From Brachybacterium sillae (GTDB lineage Bacteria > Actinomycetota > Actinomycetes > Actinomycetales > Dermabacteraceae), in the NCBI RefSeq assembly GCF_025028335.1, contig NZ_JAFEUW010000001.1, forward strand, positions 1,612,001-1,676,000: a DNA stretch of 64,000 nucleotides, in the 5' to 3' direction. The position numbers and the translations under genes were made by a program. The notes beneath the pieces were generated by a model. The model was not told the DNA's origin. It was given only the letters and a program-made list of their open reading frames with translations, and ran no database searches. Of this stretch, positions 63,688 to 64,000 are shown piece after piece. The stretch's first letter is position 1, and each line of letters begins with the position of its first letter.

Positions 63688-63716
63688 GAAGGGGTCGCCG
63701 ATCAGGCGACCCCTTC
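63688..63716. terminator. Bidirectional terminator between convergent genes
   Basis: A perfect 12-bp stem GAAGGGGTCGCC/GGCGACCCCTTC with a 5-base loop. On the minus strand the loop contains the stop codon of the PucR-type fragment. Confidence 0.8.
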
Positions 63717-64000
63717 GGCCGTGAGCAGCACGAGCAGCTCGGCCCTGACGACGGCGCCCTCAAGATCGTCGGCGAGCAGGTCACGTAACCGGTGCAGACG
63801 ACCGCTCACGGTCTGCGGGTGAACCGTGAGGGCCTGGGCGATCCCCGGCCGGTTGCCCCACTGGAGCAACCACTGGCGGAGCGTCTCGACGAGCACCGCA
63901 CGCTGGTCCTCGGCAGCCGGTCGAGCTCTCCGAAGTACTTGCGCCGCAGGGCCCGCACGGCGACCGGGTCGGCCACGCAGACGAGCTCGAGCAGGGAGTC
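63702..64000 (-). pseudogene. PucR-type helix-turn-helix regulator, C-terminal part, frameshifted
   Basis: The end of the frame encodes RAVLVETLRQWLLQWGNRPG then IAQALTVHPQTVSGRLHRLR, the PucR/CdaR-type C-terminal DNA-binding domain. Upstream, similarity continues in a different frame (DSLLELVCVADPVAVRALRRKYFGELDRLP). A one-base indel near 63922-63930 separates the two. Most of the gene lies beyond the right edge. It could be a real frameshift or a sequence error. Confidence 0.7.

Overview
The window is high-GC actinobacterial DNA. It carries a chromosomal replication-origin region in the arrangement usual for Actinomycetota: dnaN, recF, a DciA-like gene, gyrB and gyrA on one side of dnaA/oriC, and rpmH, rnpA, yidD, yidC, khpB (jag), rsmG, parA and parB on the other. 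High GC, leaderless-looking starts, the MurJ/kinase-like/DUF6049 cluster and a DLW-39 small protein fit a member of the Micrococcales. A Dermabacteraceae genus such as Brachybacterium is my best guess, but it rests on general resemblance only.

Layout. 1-4133: a type III restriction-modification pair (res runs off the left edge; mod is complete), 540 bases from a tRNA-Ala. 4671-17307: tRNA-Ala, a DLW-39 protein, tRNA-Ile, a DUF3566 protein, gyrA, gyrB, dciA-like, recF, dnaN, oriC and dnaA, all on the minus strand. 17308-23581: rpmH to parB on the plus strand. 23582-26439: a gene-free stretch with twelve parS-like sites and a second cluster of DnaA boxes. 26440-35611: thioredoxin, thioredoxin reductase, a small membrane protein, a kinase-like membrane protein, murJ and a DUF6049 protein on the minus strand. 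35685-42205: CCA-adding enzyme, a class A penicillin-binding protein, then rpsF-ssb-rpsR-rplI on the plus strand.

42313-48921 was a single old-yellow-enzyme/2,4-dienoyl-CoA-reductase-like gene. It is now cut into three pieces by an IS1634-family element flanked by a 72-bp direct repeat and by an IS3-family element that itself carries an IS110-family element in its right terminal repeat. Removing the elements and one copy of each duplication restores one continuous reading frame. 49050-52638 holds an MFS exporter, a MarR regulator and a divergent amino-acid permease. A tRNA-Leu follows, then a glycosyltransferase gene.

54401-62993 is an insertion-sequence pile-up: three IS1380-family copies (one truncated), a second IS1634-family copy identical in length to the first, an IS5-family element and an ISL3-family remnant. 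A fragmented host gene lies among them. The right end holds a Tat-secreted protein of unknown family and a frameshifted PucR-type regulator fragment.

The core of the window works together in replication initiation (DnaA, oriC, DnaN, RecF, DciA-like, gyrase) and chromosome segregation (ParA, ParB, parS). It also serves envelope construction (YidC/YidD, MurJ, PBP) and translation. Two things stand out most: the parS array with a ParB that has an extra linker of roughly 330 residues, and the nested IS110-in-IS3 insertion with a candidate bridge RNA.
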